Assembly: GCA_017617995.1 (NCBI GenBank)
Contig: JAFZVE010000049.1
Coordinates: 124,001 to 188,000, forward strand
Source of the DNA: Clostridiales bacterium
GTDB taxonomy: Bacteria; Bacillota; Clostridia; Saccharofermentanales; Saccharofermentanaceae
DNA length: 64,000 nt
Reading direction: 5' to 3'
The notes under the pieces were generated by a model, which made no database searches, had not been told where the DNA came from, and saw nothing but the letters and a program-made list of their open reading frames with translations. Shown here in pieces: positions 1 to 7,212 of the stretch. The stretch's first letter is position 1. Every line of letters begins with the position of its first letter. The position numbers were made by a program, and so were the translations under genes.

Positions 1-90
1 CATATTATTGCTATCCAATCCACGTGATTAGCATCTTTTAAACGGAGTGTAGAGCAGAATTAGTATGCATTTCCGGATCCTGATTCCATG

Positions 91-564
91 TCAGCTTGCG
101 ACATTCTCAGTGGGCGTGGTGCCGACAAATGCATTTGTTTCCGTGATGTGGAAATACGCATAGTAGATATTGGTACTATCGCCCAGGCCGCCGCAGGCGA
201 TCCTGTAGTCGCCGGATTCGAGTTTCCCGAACGGAGTCAGATCGTAACTCAGTGAGAATCTCTGCTCTGGAGGCAGTTCATATGCCAGATCATGCACGGC
301 ATACTCCTCGGCCGGAACGTAATACCAGGCCCCGTCGATCATGATCTCGAGTTTATAGTACTCGCCGAAGATCCAGATCTCTTTATCCCGGTTTTCAAAT
401 TCCACGTTGACCTTCTGCGTATCGCCGGTCACATACATCGCGATGTTCATCGTTCCGACACCCTCGTCAACAGGAACATAATCCTTTTTCTTGGATTTGG
501 AGCATGAACAAAGCACCAGACAACTTATCACAACCATGGATAAAACAAATACGGTTTTTCTCAT
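91..564 (-). CDS. Small lipoprotein with Ig-like fold (hypothetical)
   Basis: Predicted surface lipoprotein of 157 residues. The chosen ATG at 564 has AAGGAG about 10 nt upstream and gives a clean signal peptide (MRKTV then a hydrophobic stretch) ending in a lipobox L18-C19-S20-C21. An upstream in-frame start at 609 would add 15 charged residues ahead of the signal peptide and is unlikely. The rest is beta-rich, with a pattern ending in GDYRIACGG that resembles bacterial Ig-like domains seen in clostridial lipoproteins (inferred from pattern only). No enzyme motif is visible. It sits alone at the window edge, left of the tRNA-Thr fragment, so it may belong to flanking or to further accessory DNA. 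Function unknown. Confidence 0.7.
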   Translation of the reverse strand: MRKTVFVLSMVVISCLVLCSCSKSKKKDYVPVDEGVGTMNIAMYVTGDTQKVNVEFENRDKEIWIFGEYYKLEIMIDGAWYYVPAEEYAVHDLAYELPPEQRFSLSYDLTPFGKLESGDYRIACGGLGDSTNIYYAYFHITETNAFVGTTPTENVAS

Positions 565-785
565 TTTGATCCCGCTCCTTTTATAATCTTGTCTTACTTT
601 ATTAGACAATTTTCATGGCCCAATATTACATCGGAACGAAGAGATGTATATCGAATACGCCAACGGCGGATCTAAGACAAGTATAGATGTTACTTGTTCA
701 GTTTAAGTATATCCCAATGTATATAATCCGCAATCTTCTGCATAAGGTTGTTTAATTGGCTGTAATAGTGTGCTTTTTGCTTCTG

Positions 786-807
786 TTGGACGCTACTTGG
801 ACGCTGT
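786..807. repeat. Tandem 11-bp repeat beside the tRNA-Thr fragment
   Basis: TTGGACGCTAC is followed directly by TTGGACGCTGT (9 of 11 identical). Short tandem repeats on the flanks of a tRNA-derived core are typical of arm-type binding sites of tyrosine integrases. Here the assignment is an inference from position only. Confidence 0.5.
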
Positions 808-810
808 AAG

Positions 811-847
811 AAATTAAAAACCCCGCAAACACATTGTTTGCGGGGTT
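811..847 (-). terminator. Terminator after the tRNA-Thr 3' fragment
   Basis: A 12-bp perfect stem (819-830 with 836-847) closes a 5-nt loop. Read on the minus strand it is followed by a T-rich tract. It lies where the terminator of an intact tRNA-Thr would be, which supports the idea that the fragment marks the original 3' flank of the tRNA gene. Confidence 0.75.
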
Positions 848-853
848 CCCTCA

Positions 854-899
854 TGGAGCCGATTGCGAGACTCGAACTCGCGACCTGCTGATTACAAAT
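854..899 (-). pseudogene. tRNA-Thr 3' half fragment (attachment-site remnant)
   Basis: These 46 nt are identical to the 3' half (anticodon loop to CCA) of the complete tRNA-Thr(TGT) at 5902-5977 and have the same orientation. The 5' half is missing, so no tRNA can be made. A partial copy of a tRNA 3' end followed by its own terminator is the usual footprint of site-specific integration: the element restores the tRNA at one end and leaves a partial duplicate at the other. Partial deletion of a duplicated tRNA gene is the alternative. Confidence 0.8.
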
Positions 900-1015
900 A
901 GCGGAAGAGGTGTTTTTTATCGTTTTGTAAATGTGCCTTTGATGCCCGAAAACAGGGCGTTTGACAGATTTATCGTCGCTTATCGTTTTGCCTGTTTTTA
1001 TATGTTTATTTGTAA

Positions 1016-1037
1016 AATAAACACCAAATAAACACCA
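1016..1037. repeat. Perfect tandem 11-bp repeat inside island edge
   Basis: AATAAACACCA occurs twice in direct succession, about 120 bp inside the tRNA-Thr fragment. On the minus strand it reads as TGGTGTTTATT twice, similar in layout to integrase arm-type direct repeats near attachment cores. This role is inferred. The surrounding 565-1195 has no credible gene. Confidence 0.5.
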
Positions 1038-1195
1038 AAAATCGTTTCAGGATACTTGCTGGCATCTTTAGCTTTTTCTTTTTGAGAAGAGAGAAACGTG
1101 ATGACTTTTCAGAATTTTTCCCAATAGTGTAACCATATGTGAGAAAATGTCGCTAATAAGGGTGAATGCGCATGAAAAAATCGGAGGAGAGTTTC

Positions 1196-1756
1196 TTGGA
1201 AGACGATAAGATCGTAGATTTATTCTTGTCCAGAGACGAACAGGCTATCACTGAGACGTCAAAGAAATACGGCAAGCGGCTTCGACGGATCGCATTTGAT
1301 ATCCTGTGCGACCACGAGGCGGCGGAAGAGTGCGAGAACGATGCGTACTTAAAGACATGGAACCTGATTCCGCCTCACGAACCGCGGACGTATTTCTTTG
1401 CATTTGTTGGTAGGATCGTCAGACACTGTGCGCTGGATATCTGCAAGGCCAATCGCCGGCAGAAGCGGTATGCCGTGTATAGTGAACTGACACAGGAGAT
1501 GCAGGAATGTATTCCGGCGCCCTATTCCACAGAAGCGGAGATGGACAGGCTTTGCCTCAAGGAACTCTTGGAGACCTTTCTGGATTCCTGCTCTGAAGAG
1601 CAGCAGAGAGTGTTTGTTAGAAGATACTGGTACTTCGAATCCGTCGAAAGTATTGCCAAAAGATATGGTATGACGCAAAGCAAAGTCAAGACAGTGCTTT
1701 TCCGGATGAGAAAGAAACTGAAAGAGAATCTGAAAAATGGAGGTTATTCTCTATGA
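1196..1756 (+). CDS. ECF-family RNA polymerase sigma factor
   Basis: Alternative sigma factor of about 186 residues that would direct RNA polymerase to a small regulon. Region 2 lies around EQAITETSKKYGKRLRRIAFDIL...AEECENDAYLKTWN, which matches a sigma-70-like subfamily common in Clostridia. Region 4 near the C-terminus has a helix-turn-helix (SVESIAKRYGMTQSKVKTVLFRMRKKL). The TTG at 1196 is preferred: GGAGGAG lies just upstream, and the protein then begins EDDKIVDLF like its relatives. In-frame ATGs at 1166 and 1172 would add 8-10 residues. The stop overlaps the start of the next gene by 4 bp (ATGA), indicating translational coupling to its likely anti-sigma partner. Confidence 0.82.
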   Translation: MEDDKIVDLFLSRDEQAITETSKKYGKRLRRIAFDILCDHEAAEECENDAYLKTWNLIPPHEPRTYFFAFVGRIVRHCALDICKANRRQKRYAVYSELTQEMQECIPAPYSTEAEMDRLCLKELLETFLDSCSEEQQRVFVRRYWYFESVESIAKRYGMTQSKVKTVLFRMRKKLKENLKNGGYSL

Positions 1757-2766
1757 CGGGTCACGATTTATTGGATACTTTAGGCGATATTGATGCCCGA
1801 TTCCTTCGGAACGAGGCGGATATGCAGGCAAAGAACGACGGAAAATACATGTGGTTGGCTGTTGCTGCCGCGCTTCTGGTGATTGCAGGGGGCGTCTATG
1901 TCGTCTCGAGATTTGTTCTGCCAGGAAGGCAGGAGGCGAAAGCCACAGCTGCCGTCACGTATACTGCGCCATCAGAAACGACGAATACTGTCCCAACGTC
2001 TTCCACCAATGCGCCGGACAGTAAAGAGCAGGGGGTCTATGTTCCTGAAATCGTCCTTCCGGAAGGGAAAGTGTCATTGATGGCGGATATGGTCGGATTA
2101 GTGGTCTATAGGGGCGGCATCTATACGCAGGCTGAGTACTATGGCGAACAGGATCTGGAAAAGGTTTCAGAACTGATCGGCGAGCGCCTCGGAACGGCGA
2201 AGGGCAATCTGGATGAGTGGTCTTCACAGGATGAGTACGCAACTGAATTTGCATCAACTACGGCAGGAGAGGTCTATACGGTCAAGGGCTATGACCCGGA
2301 CTTCAGAATATGTGTATGTGTATACGAAAATGATGATATCCTCCGAATGGTCATGTTCATGGAGCGGATGAATAATATCACGCTTGCCACAGGAGAAGAT
2401 ATCTTCGAGACCCGGTTACACATATACGGGAATGTGCAATCGGTTCAGAAACAGAGTCAGGAGGATTGGAATCATGGCAGAGGGAACCGAAGTGATGTTT
2501 CGATCAGTGACGAAGTCTGGGACGCCTTCTGGAGAAGCACTATCGAAGCACCTGTCGTTGATACATGGTCGGATGTGTTTGAGGCGGAGAAGTGGTATCA
2601 GGAAGGGGAAATCGTTCATCTGTATCTTCAGATGGAAGACGGAACAGTGAACCATATCCGGCTAAAGGAAGGCGGATATGTCGGTTACACGATAACCCAG
2701 GATTCTTTTTGGGTGAAGATCCCTCTTGATGTCTTCGACCAAGTGTTTGAGAAGGTTCAAGAGTAA
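1753..2766 (+). CDS. Membrane-anchored probable anti-sigma partner
   Basis: A 337-residue protein with a short cytoplasmic N-terminus (about 30 residues), one membrane segment at about residues 33-56 and a large extracellular part. A Thr/Ser-rich linker (about 65-92) separates the membrane from the outer domain. The 4-bp overlap with the sigma gene and this topology suggest a membrane regulator holding the sigma factor. The N-terminal sequence MTGHDLLDTLGDIDARFL is like that of proteins encoded behind this sigma subfamily. No zinc-binding anti-sigma motif (HxxxCxxC) is present, so the role is inferred from context. The outer domain is unrecognised. Confidence 0.65.
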   Translation: MTGHDLLDTLGDIDARFLRNEADMQAKNDGKYMWLAVAAALLVIAGGVYVVSRFVLPGRQEAKATAAVTYTAPSETTNTVPTSSTNAPDSKEQGVYVPEIVLPEGKVSLMADMVGLVVYRGGIYTQAEYYGEQDLEKVSELIGERLGTAKGNLDEWSSQDEYATEFASTTAGEVYTVKGYDPDFRICVCVYENDDILRMVMFMERMNNITLATGEDIFETRLHIYGNVQSVQKQSQEDWNHGRGNRSDVSISDEVWDAFWRSTIEAPVVDTWSDVFEAEKWYQEGEIVHLYLQMEDGTVNHIRLKEGGYVGYTITQDSFWVKIPLDVFDQVFEKVQE

Positions 2767-2807
2767 TGTTGCCCCCATTCTTTTCTGACAGGATGGTGCC
2801 TGACAGA

Positions 2808-4103
2808 TTATTCCTCAATCACCGTGGGATCAAGTAAGAAATCATATATGTTCACAAGCAGGATTCCATCTTCGTCATAATGGGGCGAAATCATATCGCC
2901 TGTGATTACGATACGCTTAAAAGCATCTTTGATTTTGGTGAATGGACGTGTTTCCTGAATGCGTTTTTCTTCAGTAGGTAACGAATAGGCCGATTGGATA
3001 TAGTATCTCGATGAGCCTTTATTACATACAAAATCGATCTCCAACTGTTTTCGCTGCTGCTTACCGTTTGAATCCTTTTCAACAATTGGTACGACGCCAA
3101 CATCTACGTTATACCCTCTCATGCGGAGTTCATTATAGATAACATTTTCCATCGAATGAGTTGGTTCCATCTGTCTGAAGTTGATCCGGACATTACGCAG
3201 ACCTAAATCGCTAAAATAATACTTCTGAGGCGTCTCGATATACGATTTGCCTTTTATATCATACCGAGTCGCTGATTCAAGAAGAAAAGAGTCCTGCAAA
3301 TATCCCAGGTATTTCTGTATAGTCGGGCCGGTTATCTTCGAATGCTTCACGCTCTGAAAAGTTCTCCGGAGTTTTTCTGGATTCGTAAGGGAGCCGATGG
3401 AAGAAGAAAGAATATTCAATAAATCTTCCAATTCACTTTGATTTCGTACTTTGTGACGTTTTACTATATCAGAAACATATATCTCGCTGTAAAGGTTTGC
3501 CAGCAGATCCGATTTGTCGCTATCTTCTTTACAAAGAACAACCAACGGAATACCGCCATATGTCATATACTGTGATAGTCCTGCATATTTATCACCTTTA
3601 AAGGCTGTCATGAATTCCGAGAAACTCAGAGGGTACATATGAATCTCGTCCCCACGTCCGGAAAACTCTGAAATAATATCCTTGGACAAGAACTTGGCAT
3701 AACTACCTGTGACAAATATGTCCAGGTTTCTTTTTCGTATATACCCATTCAATACAGATTCAAATGAATCCATTAACTGGACTTCATCAAGCAGAAGATA
3801 ATACTTTTCGCTGTCTACACACTTTGTTCTGATATATTTCATGAACTTCTTCGGATCGGCCTTCTTGTTCTCCAACTGAAGCTCAACAATATCTTCGCCT
3901 ATTAATTCAAGATCGTCAGCTGAGTCAAAAGCAAATCGTATTATGTGATCTTCCGAAATGCCTTTGCTCAATAGATATTCAAAGAATAATGTGTTGAGAA
4001 GAAATGATTTCCCACATCGTCTCACTCCCGTAATAACTTTAACCTGTCCATTTCCCATTCGGTTTATGAGTTTTGTTAAATAGAAGTCACGCTTAATATC
4101 CAT
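2808..4103 (-). CDS. AAA ATPase with DUF4143 domain
   Basis: A 431-residue P-loop ATPase. Walker A is GVRRCGKS (residues 26-33) and Walker B is in YYLLLDEVQ (about 100). The family architecture is an N-terminal AAA_14-type ATPase, a winged-helix-like middle (NPEKLRRTFQSVKHSKITGPTIQKYLGYL) and a C-terminal DUF4143 nuclease-like fold with EIDFVCNKG. Such proteins are widespread in anaerobes and their biological role is not established. The ATG at 4103 has GGAGG 5 nt upstream. A long inverted repeat begins 10 bp upstream of the start codon and probably controls expression. Paired with a second, only distantly similar ATPase on the same strand. Confidence 0.88.
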   Translation of the reverse strand: MDIKRDFYLTKLINRMGNGQVKVITGVRRCGKSFLLNTLFFEYLLSKGISEDHIIRFAFDSADDLELIGEDIVELQLENKKADPKKFMKYIRTKCVDSEKYYLLLDEVQLMDSFESVLNGYIRKRNLDIFVTGSYAKFLSKDIISEFSGRGDEIHMYPLSFSEFMTAFKGDKYAGLSQYMTYGGIPLVVLCKEDSDKSDLLANLYSEIYVSDIVKRHKVRNQSELEDLLNILSSSIGSLTNPEKLRRTFQSVKHSKITGPTIQKYLGYLQDSFLLESATRYDIKGKSYIETPQKYYFSDLGLRNVRINFRQMEPTHSMENVIYNELRMRGYNVDVGVVPIVEKDSNGKQQRKQLEIDFVCNKGSSRYYIQSAYSLPTEEKRIQETRPFTKIKDAFKRIVITGDMISPHYDEDGILLVNIYDFLLDPTVIEE

Positions 4104-4113
4104 ATCAACCTCC

Positions 4114-4151
4114 AGAATGGAAAAATGTCATTTGTGACACTTTTCCATTCT
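4114..4151. promoter_or_regulatory. Inverted repeat at the 5' end of the DUF4143 gene
   Basis: Two 17-bp arms (4114-4130 and 4135-4151) match except for one position around a 4-nt centre containing TGTCA...TGACA. The repeat overlaps the leader just upstream of the ribosome binding site of the gene starting at 4103. It could be an operator or an RNA hairpin masking initiation. Confidence 0.65.
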
Positions 4152-4188
4152 AAAATAGCACCGACGGGAGTATTCTTTAAGAGTCTAC

Positions 4189-4222
4189 AATGGATTTTTG
4201 TCAAAAGTGACACAAATCCATT
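4189..4222. promoter_or_regulatory. Second, related inverted repeat
   Basis: Arms 4189-4203 and 4208-4222 (15 bp, one mismatch) share the TGTCA/TGACA centre and the AATGGA-like outer half of the repeat at 4114-4151. Two copies of a similar palindrome about 75 bp apart upstream of one gene suggest cooperative operator sites for one regulator. The remainder of 4104-4366 shows no gene. Confidence 0.6.
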
Positions 4223-4366
4223 TTTTCTCCATTCAGAACTTGAAACGAATAGATTCGGATTCTTGTCGTAGAAATTCCGGAGTTCCGTTCTTTTCCTTCC
4301 TTGCATTGCATTGGGCCTGTAGTGCCCACTCTGACAATTTTGTCCCGGCGGAAAGAGGGGAGCGCT

Positions 4367-5719
4367 TTATGCATTTTTCTCCGGCTCGCGTTTGCTCAGC
4401 CAATCTCTCAGAAGAAAACTGCAGTAGTAAGGAAAAGTGTACATATTGTCTGCAAACCCTATGTTGTTGAAAGACAGCTTTATTCCCCACGCGATATCAT
4501 GGTATCGCTCGTTCTTGATAAGAGACTTCATGGACTGTGCTCGACCGCTCCGGGCTTTTACTTCGACAGGGATCAAGTTATCTTTGTCTCTGATGAAAAA
4601 GTCTTCCTCAAGGGTTCCGTCGTCTCTTTTGTAATAGAACAGATTATATCCACTCTTGTAAAATGCTTCAGCAACGATGCTTTCGTAAATGGCTCCTTTA
4701 TACACCCCAAGATTCTTATTCGAGCGTAAATCATCCTGCGCCTCGTCATCCAGCATGGCGATAAGAAGTCCTGTATCAGCCAGATACAATTTGAATTTGG
4801 TGTCATCGTAATTACCCTTTAAAGGAAGCTCAGGGAAATTAAGGCAATAGCACTTCTTAACAATCCCGGCGTCCTGAAGCCAGTCAATACACCCCCCATA
4901 ATCATGAAAACGGGCACCTTTAGCAACCTTTGAAATCTGGAATTTCTTGTTCTCCTTGGCCAGCTGGGCAGGAATAGCATCAAAAACACGAGTGATCCTG
5001 GTCTGATCCACTCCGTCAGCATACTTTCTAATATCTTCACGATATGCATGGATGATCTGTGTTTGTAATTCGAGGGTGCTGGAGAAGGTATTATTCGTGA
5101 AATACCGGGATACGACTTCCGGCATACCCCCGAGAATACAATAGTCGATAAACAGAGAGGATATAGTATTCTCAGTGGCTTTATTAAATGGCTTCAATTG
5201 AATCATGTGATCCAGCATATCCGACTTTAAAGAATTATCATAACCGCGTGCCCAGAGGAATTCCTCAAAATCCATAGAGTACATCTCATAATCTGTTTTG
5301 AACCCGACACTGATACTCTCAATTTCTTTGTAATTGATACCAAGAAGCGAACCGCTACAAATTACATCAAAACGACCATCGATTGAGAAGAACTTCAAAG
5401 AGGTAGCAATATCGGGATAGCTCTGTATTTCGTCAAAGAAAATAAGCGTCTTCCCGGGAACAAGAGAAATGGAAGGATCAATGCGAGTGATGTTTTTAAG
5501 GATTGCATCTGTGCTATAGCCATCTGTCAGGATGGTTTTGAATTTGGACATTTCTACGAAGTTGATTTCGACAATAATTTCATAATGCTTCGAAGCAAAG
5601 CATCGGATAGATTCTGTCTTGCCGATCTGTCGTGCACCTTTAATGATAAGAGGCTTCTTGTCCGGGTCTCTGAACCAGTTTTCCAGGTATTGATCGACTT
5701 TTCTTTGTAAATAAGCCAT
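4367..5719 (-). CDS. AAA ATPase with DUF4143 domain (second)
   Basis: A 450-residue ATPase of the same broad class as the neighbour at 2808-4103 but from a different subfamily. Walker A is GARQIGKT (residues 28-35) and Walker B is LIFFDEIQ (about 95). The C-terminal DUF4143-type domain contains EEDFFIRDKDNLIPVEVKA, resembling the D-x-E-x-K core of PD-(D/E)XK nucleases, although catalytic use is not shown for the family. Start ATG 5719 has GGAGG upstream. Two near-identical 21-bp direct repeats lie 48-100 bp upstream. The gene ends 263 bp before the neighbour's start, so each seems to have its own promoter. Confidence 0.88.
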   Translation of the reverse strand: MAYLQRKVDQYLENWFRDPDKKPLIIKGARQIGKTESIRCFASKHYEIIVEINFVEMSKFKTILTDGYSTDAILKNITRIDPSISLVPGKTLIFFDEIQSYPDIATSLKFFSIDGRFDVICSGSLLGINYKEIESISVGFKTDYEMYSMDFEEFLWARGYDNSLKSDMLDHMIQLKPFNKATENTISSLFIDYCILGGMPEVVSRYFTNNTFSSTLELQTQIIHAYREDIRKYADGVDQTRITRVFDAIPAQLAKENKKFQISKVAKGARFHDYGGCIDWLQDAGIVKKCYCLNFPELPLKGNYDDTKFKLYLADTGLLIAMLDDEAQDDLRSNKNLGVYKGAIYESIVAEAFYKSGYNLFYYKRDDGTLEEDFFIRDKDNLIPVEVKARSGRAQSMKSLIKNERYHDIAWGIKLSFNNIGFADNMYTFPYYCSFLLRDWLSKREPEKNA

Positions 5720-5766
5720 TTTCCAGTCCTCCTGAGCTTAATTATAGGCTCGGGAAATAGTCTCGT

Positions 5767-5819
5767 CAACATTTTCAGAGCCATTTACAGAGTTAAAACA
5801 ACATTTTTAGAGCCATTTT
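5767..5819. promoter_or_regulatory. Direct repeats upstream of second DUF4143 gene
   Basis: A 21-bp sequence at 5767-5787 recurs at 5799-5819 with two mismatches. The core is CAACATTTT-AGAGCCATTT. The 32-bp spacing equals about three helical turns, which would place two bound proteins on the same DNA face. The position immediately upstream of the minus-strand gene starting at 5719 suggests an operator. Confidence 0.55.
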
Positions 5820-5859
5820 GAAGGAATATTTACAAAAAACGTAAAACCCAAGATCGAAA

Positions 5860-5895
5860 AAACAAAAACCCCGAAACCAGTGAGGTATCGGGGTT
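5860..5895 (-). terminator. Terminator after tRNA-Thr
   Basis: On the minus strand AACCCCGA (5888-5895) pairs with TCGGGGTT (5867-5874) and is followed by a T-rich run. It lies 7 bp past the tRNA-Thr 3' end and resembles the terminator beside the tRNA fragment at 819-847. Confidence 0.75.
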
Positions 5896-5901
5896 CTCTC
5901 T

Positions 5902-5977
5902 TGGAGCCGATTGCGAGACTCGAACTCGCGACCTGCTGATTACAAATCAGCTGCTCTACCAACTGAGCTAAGTCGGC
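5902..5977 (-). tRNA. tRNA-Thr (anticodon TGT)
   Basis: A complete 76-nt cloverleaf with encoded CCA. The acceptor stem is GCCGACT/AATCGGC with wobble, the D-loop is AGCTCAGTTGGTAGAG, the anticodon loop is CTGATTTGTAATCAG (TGT, reading ACA) and the T-arm is GTTCGAGTC. It probably serves as the insertion target of the adjacent island, since its 3' half recurs at 854-899. Confidence 0.97.
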
Positions 5978-6067
5978 AACTTTTCAGCGCAAGTGATATT
6001 GTAAGATGAAGGTCAGCGTTTGTCAACACTTTTTTCGAAAGGACAGTGCTTTTCACGCAGAATTCTC

Positions 6068-6096
6068 TTGACGCGGGGCGCGTCCTGTAGTAACAT
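6068..6096 (+). promoter_or_regulatory. Sigma-A promoter for rpmE
   Basis: TTGACG (6068-6073), a 17-bp spacer and TAACAT (6091-6096) lie about 80 bp upstream of the L31 start. An AGTGCTTTT word lies just upstream (6045-6053). Confidence 0.6.
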
Positions 6097-6176
6097 TACC
6101 TAGCACATAAAGTCCGGTCCGGCATACGTGGTACTTAGAGCTTCGCGCCGAACCTTTGATTTAAGAGGTGAAAGAC

Positions 6177-6383
6177 ATGAAAGAAGGAATCCATCCGAAG
6201 ACACAGGTTGTCACCGTAAAGTGCGCTTGCGGCGAGACTTTCGAGACAACTTCCACGAAGAGCAGCCTGCGTGTTGACATCTGCTCCAAGTGCCACCCGT
6301 TCTACACAGGTAAGCAGAAGCTCGTAGATACAGGCGGACGTATCGATAAGTTCAAGAAGAGAATGGGCCAGAGCAACGGCTGA
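6177..6383 (+). CDS. rpmE: 50S ribosomal protein L31
   Basis: A 68-residue large-subunit protein. It has the zinc-binding (C+) form, with Cys pairs in VKCACGE and [14 protein letters not shown] and the conserved ending [11 protein letters not shown]. The ATG at 6177 is preferred over the in-frame GTG at 6168, because GAGGTG sits at the right distance for it and the GTG lies within the ribosome binding site. It has its own promoter and a strong terminator, so it is monocistronic. Confidence 0.97.
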   Translation: MKEGIHPKTQVVTVKCACGETFETTSTKSSLRVDICSKCHPFYTGKQKLVDTGGRIDKFKKRMGQSNG

Positions 6384-6418
6384 TCTTCTCGGACGACTTG
6401 AGAAAACTAAGAAAATAT

Positions 6419-6458
6419 ACCCGATTCGACAGATGCCGAGTCGGGTGTTTTTTTTTCT
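6419..6458 (+). terminator. Terminator of rpmE
   Basis: ACCCGATTCG (6419-6428) pairs with CGAGTCGGGT (6437-6446) with one G-U pair, followed by a run of T. Confidence 0.85.
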
Positions 6459-6507
6459 TTTTTCAACAGGCGGGCTTTGGTGCCGTATGTCGGAAAGAGG
6501 TCGGATG

Positions 6508-7212
6508 TTACTCGATCTTCATCATGCGGTAGCCGACCCCGATGTGAGTCTGGATGTACTGCGGGGAGTCGGGTGCGGACTCGAGTTTCTTACGAAGCGT
6601 CGCCATGAAGACACGCAGCGAGGCGACGTCGTTTTCCCAGCTGCTACCCCAGACTTTCTGCGTGATATAGGTGTGCGTCAGTACTTTCCCGAGGTTACGG
6701 GCCATGAGACAGAGAAGCTTGTATTCGATAGGCGTCAGGTGCATCTCCTCGTCTCCGAGATAGGCGCAGCCGGCAGCAAAGTCGATGCGTAGCTGTCCGT
6801 TGGTGAAGACCGGATTATTTGAGTTGGCCAGTTCCTGCTGAAGGACCGCGAGCCGGCGTGTGGTCACGCGGAGGCGGGCAAGCAGTTCTTCGACGGAGAA
6901 AGGCTTCGTGAGATAGTCGTCTGCACCGTTATCGAGGGCCTCGATCTTGTCGGAATCCTCCGAACGCGCGCTGATGACGATGATCGGGAGATTCGACCAG
7001 GTGCGAACCTTCTTAATGACCTCGATTCCGTCCATATCCGGAAGACCCAGATCAAGAAGGATGATGTCAGGATTATTCGTGGACGCCTGCATGATCGCGC
7101 TGGCCCCGTCCGGAGCCGTCATGTATTTGTACTCGTGTGCTTTTAGCGTGGTCGTGATGAGATTTCGTACCGGAGCGTCGTCCTCCACGACAAGGATCGT
7201 TATCTTATTCAT
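6508..7212 (-). CDS. kdpE: KdpE-like response regulator
   Basis: An OmpR-family response regulator of 234 residues. The receiver domain has acidic residues E10-D11-D12, phospho-acceptor D54 (LLDLGLPDMDG) and the conserved K in LTKPF. The C-terminal winged helix ends in HIGVGYRMMKIE. Best match in character is KdpE, the partner of the sensor encoded just upstream, whose 3' end it overlaps by 8 bp. There is no kdpFABC pump here. The operon instead encodes Ktr transporters, so the likely output is control of Ktr, inferred from linkage. Confidence 0.9.
   Translation of the reverse strand: MNKITILVVEDDAPVRNLITTTLKAHEYKYMTAPDGASAIMQASTNNPDIILLDLGLPDMDGIEVIKKVRTWSNLPIIVISARSEDSDKIEALDNGADDYLTKPFSVEELLARLRVTTRRLAVLQQELANSNNPVFTNGQLRIDFAAGCAYLGDEEMHLTPIEYKLLCLMARNLGKVLTHTYITQKVWGSSWENDVASLRVFMATLRKKLESAPDSPQYIQTHIGVGYRMMKIE

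Larger units (their letters stand above)
854..5947. mobile_element. Putative 5-kb integrated island at tRNA-Thr
   Basis: The interval is bounded by a 46-bp direct repeat made of the tRNA-Thr 3' half (854-899 and 5902-5947). It holds a sigma factor, a membrane partner and two DUF4143-type ATPases, with lower GC than the genes to the right. No integrase, excisionase or relaxase was found between the repeats, so this would be a degraded or satellite element, or the remainder of a larger one extending left of the window. Short tandem repeats on both sides of the fragment (786-807, 1016-1037) look like integrase arm sites. Confidence 0.4.

Noticed and set aside
834..1031. A 65-codon open frame overlapping the tRNA-Thr fragment
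   Set aside because: It reads through the tRNA-derived segment and AT-rich repeats, has no ribosome site and no sensible protein composition.
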